NCBI RefSeq assembly: GCF_015752315.1
Contig: NZ_JADOVJ010000001.1
Location: forward strand, 4,084,501-4,148,500
Origin: Nocardioides luteus
GTDB taxonomy: Bacteria; Actinomycetota; Actinomycetes; Propionibacteriales; Nocardioidaceae
Length of the DNA stretch: 64,000 nt
Direction: 5' to 3'
Position numbers and translations under genes: made by a program. Each line of letters opens with the position of its first letter. Positions within the stretch are counted from its first letter, which is position 1. The notes beneath the pieces are model-generated. The model was not told where the DNA came from and searched no databases. It was given only the letters and a program-made list of their open reading frames with translations. Positions 59,979 to 64,000 of the stretch are shown here, in pieces.

Positions 59979-60671
59979 GTGCTTGAGACAGAGAATCTGA
60001 GTGCCTGGTACGGCGAGGCGCAGGCGCTGCGCGAGGCCACCCTGAGCGTGGCCGAGGGCGAGGTGGTCACCCTGGTCGGCCGCAACGGCGCCGGCAAGAC
60101 CACCCTGGTCCGCTGCCTGATGGGCCTGCACAAGCACCTGACCGGATCGATCCGGCTCGACGGTCGCGACATCACCACGCTGCCGGCGCACAAGCGTGCC
60201 CGCGCCGGGCTCGGCTGGGTGCAGGACGACCGCGGCATCTTCGCCAACCTGAGCGTGGAGGAGAACCTGCTGCTGCCGCCCCGCGTCTCGGAGTCGGCGT
60301 GGACGCTGGAGCAGGTCTACGACGCCTTCCCGGCCCTCGGCAGCCGCCGCCGGGCCGGCGGGACGACGCTCTCGGGCGGCGAGCAGCAGATGCTCGCCGT
60401 CGCCCGTGTGCTCCGCACCGGCGCCCGGGTGCTCCTGCTCGACGAGCCCTCCGAGGGGCTCGCGCCCGTCATCGTCGCCCAGATCGGCGACATCGTGCGG
60501 ACCGCGAAGCAGTCCGGGATCGGCGTGCTCCTGATCGAGCAGAACGTACGTTTCGCCGCCACCGTCGCCGACCGCCACTACCTGCTCGCCCAGGGCCGCC
60601 TGGTCGAGAGCCTCGACAACGACGAGTTCGTCGAACGTCAGGACGAACTGCTCGAACACCTCGGGATCTGA
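59979..60671 (+). CDS. livF: LIV-type ABC transporter ATP-binding protein
   Basis: A 230-residue ATPase: ENLSAWYGEAQALREATLSV, Walker A GRNGAGKTT, GLGWVQDDRGIFANLSVEENL, signature LSGGEQQMLAVARVL, Walker B VLLLDEPSEGLAP and LIEQNVRFA. The GTG at 59979 is chosen because GGAGG is 5 nt before it; ATG 59967, overlapping the livG stop, would add four residues. Confidence 0.93.
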   Translation: MLETENLSAWYGEAQALREATLSVAEGEVVTLVGRNGAGKTTLVRCLMGLHKHLTGSIRLDGRDITTLPAHKRARAGLGWVQDDRGIFANLSVEENLLLPPRVSESAWTLEQVYDAFPALGSRRRAGGTTLSGGEQQMLAVARVLRTGARVLLLDEPSEGLAPVIVAQIGDIVRTAKQSGIGVLLIEQNVRFAATVADRHYLLAQGRLVESLDNDEFVERQDELLEHLGI

Positions 60672-60720
60672 CGTACCGCCCCAGCACAACGCAGTCCCAA
60701 CCCCCGCGAGGAGAGACACG

Positions 60721-61968
<1,248 letters not shown>

Positions 61969-61995
61969 CTGTACCCGAGGTCTAGAGGGATTCGT

Positions 61996-62868
61996 ATGAA
62001 CGCGGTTCTGCAGTACACCGTCCAAGGGCTCGCGGCCGGCAGCTTCTACGCGCTGGCCGCGCTCGGGCTGGCGGTCATCTTCGGGGTGCTGGGCGTGGTC
62101 AACTTCGCCCACGGCGCCTTCTACATGCTGGGAGCGGTCGCAGCCGCGGTGCTCCTGGACACCGTCGGGATGAGCCTGTGGCTGGCGCTGATCGTGGTGC
62201 CGCTGCTGATGCTGGTCTTCGGGATGCTGGTCGAGCGGCTGCTGGTGCAGTGGCTGCTGCCGCTCGACCCGCTCTACAACCTGCTGCTCACCTTCGGGCT
62301 GACCCTGCTGCTGGTCGACCTGGTCAAGCGTCGCTACGGGGTCTCGGGGTTGCCCTATGAACGCCCCTCCGCACTGGACGGGCGGGTGCAGGTGGGTGGC
62401 GTCGGGCTGCCGGTCTACCAGCTCTTCGTGATCGGTGTCGCGCTGCTGGTCTGCCTCGGCGTCTGGCTGCTGATGACGCGTACGCGGGTGGGGATGATCG
62501 TGCGGGCCGCGACCGAGCGGCCGGAGCTCGCCCGTGCGCTCGGCATCAACGTCGGGCGCTGGGTGACGCCGGTCTTCGGCTTCGGGGTCGCGCTCGCCGG
62601 GCTGGCCGGAGTCCTGGCCGCACCGTTCCGGGCGATCACCGCCGAGATGGGCAGCGACTTCATCATCATCCTGTTCGCGGTGGTGGTGATCGGCGGGCTC
62701 GGCTCGATCGTCGGCGCCGTCGTCGGCGGCTTCCTGGTCGGGCTGGTGGAGGCGTTCGGGCAGGCGTACGCACCGACGTTCGCGCAGGTGCTCATCTTCG
62801 TGCTCATGGCCGTGGTCGTCCTGGCCCGGCCGGCCGGGCTCTTCGGTCGAGAGGAGGCGACGGCATGA
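61996..62868 (+). CDS. livH: LIV-type ABC transporter permease LivH
   Basis: A 290-residue permease with ~8 helices: LQYTVQGLAAGSFYALAALGLAVIFGVLGVVNFAHGAFYMLGA at the start and RAATERPELARALGINVGRWVTPVFGFGVALAGLAGVLAAP in the cytoplasmic loop are diagnostic for LivH. AGAGGGA is ahead of the ATG. Overlaps livM by ATGA. Confidence 0.94.
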   Translation: MNAVLQYTVQGLAAGSFYALAALGLAVIFGVLGVVNFAHGAFYMLGAVAAAVLLDTVGMSLWLALIVVPLLMLVFGMLVERLLVQWLLPLDPLYNLLLTFGLTLLLVDLVKRRYGVSGLPYERPSALDGRVQVGGVGLPVYQLFVIGVALLVCLGVWLLMTRTRVGMIVRAATERPELARALGINVGRWVTPVFGFGVALAGLAGVLAAPFRAITAEMGSDFIIILFAVVVIGGLGSIVGAVVGGFLVGLVEAFGQAYAPTFAQVLIFVLMAVVVLARPAGLFGREEATA

Positions 62869-63902
62869 CCCTTCGACAAGCTCAGGACACCGCGTCGATC
62901 GCGACCGCTGGCGCGAGCGTCAGCGAACAGCACGCGGCGATCGCCGGAGCACGGCCGTGGCAGCGGCTGTTGCTGCTGGCCGTGGGTCTGGTGGTGGCGC
63001 TCGGGCTGCCATGGTTCGTCTATCCGCCGGTGGCGATGGACATCGCCGCCTGGGCGCTCTTCGCGGTGGCCCTCGACCTGCTGCTGGGCTACTGCGGGCT
63101 GCTCTCCTTCGGTCACGCCGCGTTCTGGGGCGGGTCGGCCTATGCGACCGGACTGATCGCCATCCACCTCGGCGTCCCGTTCCCGGTGGCGGTGCTCGGC
63201 GGGGCGCTCTTCGCAATGGTCCTGGCGGTGCCGATCGGCTACCTGTCGGTGAAGCGGTCCGGGATCTACTTCGCGATGGTCACCCTGGCCTTCGCGCAGA
63301 TGCTCTTCTTCATCGCCAATCAGGCCTCCTCGCTCACCGGCGGTGAGAACGGACTCCAGGGCGTGCCGCGGTCGTTCTTCGGGATCGAAGCGGTCGAGAC
63401 CGACTCGTTCTTCTTCTACTACGCCGCGCTGCCGATCATCCTCCTCGGGATGTGGGCCGCCTGGCGGATCGTCCACTCCCCCTTCGGGCGGGTGCTCGTC
63501 GCGATCCGCGACAACGCGCCACGGGCCCGGGCGCTGGGCTACGACGTGGAGCGCTACAAGCTGATCGTCTTCGTGCTCTCGGCCGGGCTCTCCGGGCTCG
63601 CCGGCGGCGTCTTCGCGGTCTCGCACGGGTTCGTCGCGCTGCCCGAGCTGCACTGGGCCACCTCCGGGGAGGTCGTGCTGATGACGGTGCTGGGTGGCAT
63701 CGGCACGCTGTGGGGCGGCGTCATCGGCGCCGGGCTGATCGTGATGCTCGCCGACTACCTGGCCTCGTCCGGGTTCGACGGCATCGGGATCGTCACCGGG
63801 GCCGTGTTCGTGACCGTGGTGCTGCTGTTCCGTCGGGGCATCTGGGGCACCGCCCGGCACCTGTACCTGATGCGACGCTCCGCGTCGCGAGCGCGACGCT
63901 GA
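62865..63902 (+). CDS. livM: LIV-type ABC transporter permease LivM
   Basis: A 345-residue permease with ~9-10 helices; AWALFAVALDLLLGYCGLLSFGHAAFWGGSAYATG and RVLVAIRDNAPRARALGYDVERYKLIVFVLSAGLSGLAGG are LivM signatures. Its first eight codons (MTLRQAQD) come from a CCTTCGACAAGCTCAGG word, which occurs as a dispersed repeat in actinobacterial genomes. A 27-residue polar leader thus precedes the first helix. The stop is followed by repeat copy C. Confidence 0.93.
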   Translation: MTLRQAQDTASIATAGASVSEQHAAIAGARPWQRLLLLAVGLVVALGLPWFVYPPVAMDIAAWALFAVALDLLLGYCGLLSFGHAAFWGGSAYATGLIAIHLGVPFPVAVLGGALFAMVLAVPIGYLSVKRSGIYFAMVTLAFAQMLFFIANQASSLTGGENGLQGVPRSFFGIEAVETDSFFFYYAALPIILLGMWAAWRIVHSPFGRVLVAIRDNAPRARALGYDVERYKLIVFVLSAGLSGLAGGVFAVSHGFVALPELHWATSGEVVLMTVLGGIGTLWGGVIGAGLIVMLADYLASSGFDGIGIVTGAVFVTVVLLFRRGIWGTARHLYLMRRSASRARR

Positions 63903-63905
63903 TAA

Positions 63906-63969
63906 CCCTCGTCTTCCTTCCTTCCGCTCAGTCGCTTCGCTCCCTCGCTCCAGTCAGTCCAGACGAGGG
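63906..63969. repeat. CCCTCGTCT/AGACGAGGG intergenic repeat, copy C (inverted)
   Basis: Starts 3 nt after the livM stop. Read on the minus strand it matches the outer 64 bp of copies A and B: CCCTCGTCTGGAC, GGAGCG and GAGCGAAGCGAC words, then GGAAGACGAGGG. It lacks the GCAATCGC hairpin that ends the other two copies. As a long inverted repeat right after the operon it could also act as a transcription end. Confidence 0.7.
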
Positions 63970-64000
63970 CGCGTCGCGCTGGGCTGAGCCGTCGACGTTC

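Overview
The window is high-GC DNA from a Gram-positive actinobacterium, most likely a Nocardioides-like member of the Propionibacteriales. This is an inference from the very GC-rich third codon positions, many GTG starts, the frequent CGTACG word in coding sequence, and gene families typical of the group (DUF1707, DUF4245, DUF6542, DUF6328, a YchF/IspH/XseAB neighbourhood, CtaG). I could not run a similarity search. I see no phage, plasmid, insertion sequence, CRISPR array, rRNA or tRNA. It reads as chromosomal core and near-core DNA.

Layout. 1-4.3 kb: a TetR repressor (cut by the window edge) divergent from a short-chain dehydrogenase with clear operators between them, some small unknown genes, a truncated SRPBCC pseudogene, a DUF1330 gene and the GTPase YchF. 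4.3-8.3 kb: a GH1 beta-glucosidase, two overlapping bacterial PH-domain (YdbS/YdbT-like) membrane proteins and a VOC protein. 8.3-15.2 kb: secreted proteins (BNR-repeat protein, GH3 NagZ-type hexosaminidase, HExxHxxGxxH metalloprotease) and an NMT1/SsuABC-type ABC importer. 15.2-21.6 kb: exonuclease III, a TfoX-N protein, RmuC, a YciO-type protein, IspH and exonuclease VII (XseA/XseB). 21.6-28.9 kb: DUF4245, a molybdate locus (HTH-TOBE protein plus ModABC), GlpX, a hydrolase with a TetR regulator, and CtaG. 28.9-34.4 kb: a MsiK/UgpC-type ATPase, a sulfatase, two DUF1707 proteins and an imine-reductase-like dehydrogenase. 34.4-40.2 kb: a seven-gene thiamine operon (thiE-thiO-thiS-thiG-tenI/thiE2-thiD-thiC, minus strand) behind a TPP riboswitch. 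40.2-48.9 kb: class I fumarase, a zinc-ribbon protein, an acetyltransferase, a double SPFH/NfeD membrane cluster, an SDR, a spermidine-synthase-like methyltransferase and class II fumarase. 48.9-55.8 kb: a transglycosylase-like secreted protein, PIN-PhoH (PhoH2), a Z-prenyl diphosphate synthase, a TrhA/hemolysin III protein, and an MFS transporter divergent from a DUF5937/ArsR-type regulator. 55.8-64 kb: an amino-acid permease and a secreted tannase/feruloyl-esterase-like enzyme divergent from a complete LIV-type ABC importer (livG-livF-SBP-livH-livM).

The most unusual structure is non-coding. Between divergent ispH and xseA lie seven contiguous 32-bp units, three in one orientation and four in the other, around an 18-bp centre. 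They fill the space between the two predicted promoters. Other intergenic elements recur in the window: a ~65-105 bp element with CCCTCGTCT/AGACGAGGG ends (3 copies), a small hairpin usually just after stop codons (4 copies), and a pair of related GTTGTGGGCGACGAA elements. A 73-bp palindrome-rich segment lies inside the tenI-like gene. Many genes have a TANNNT hexamer 6-8 nt before the start codon and no ribosome-binding site, as expected for leaderless transcripts.
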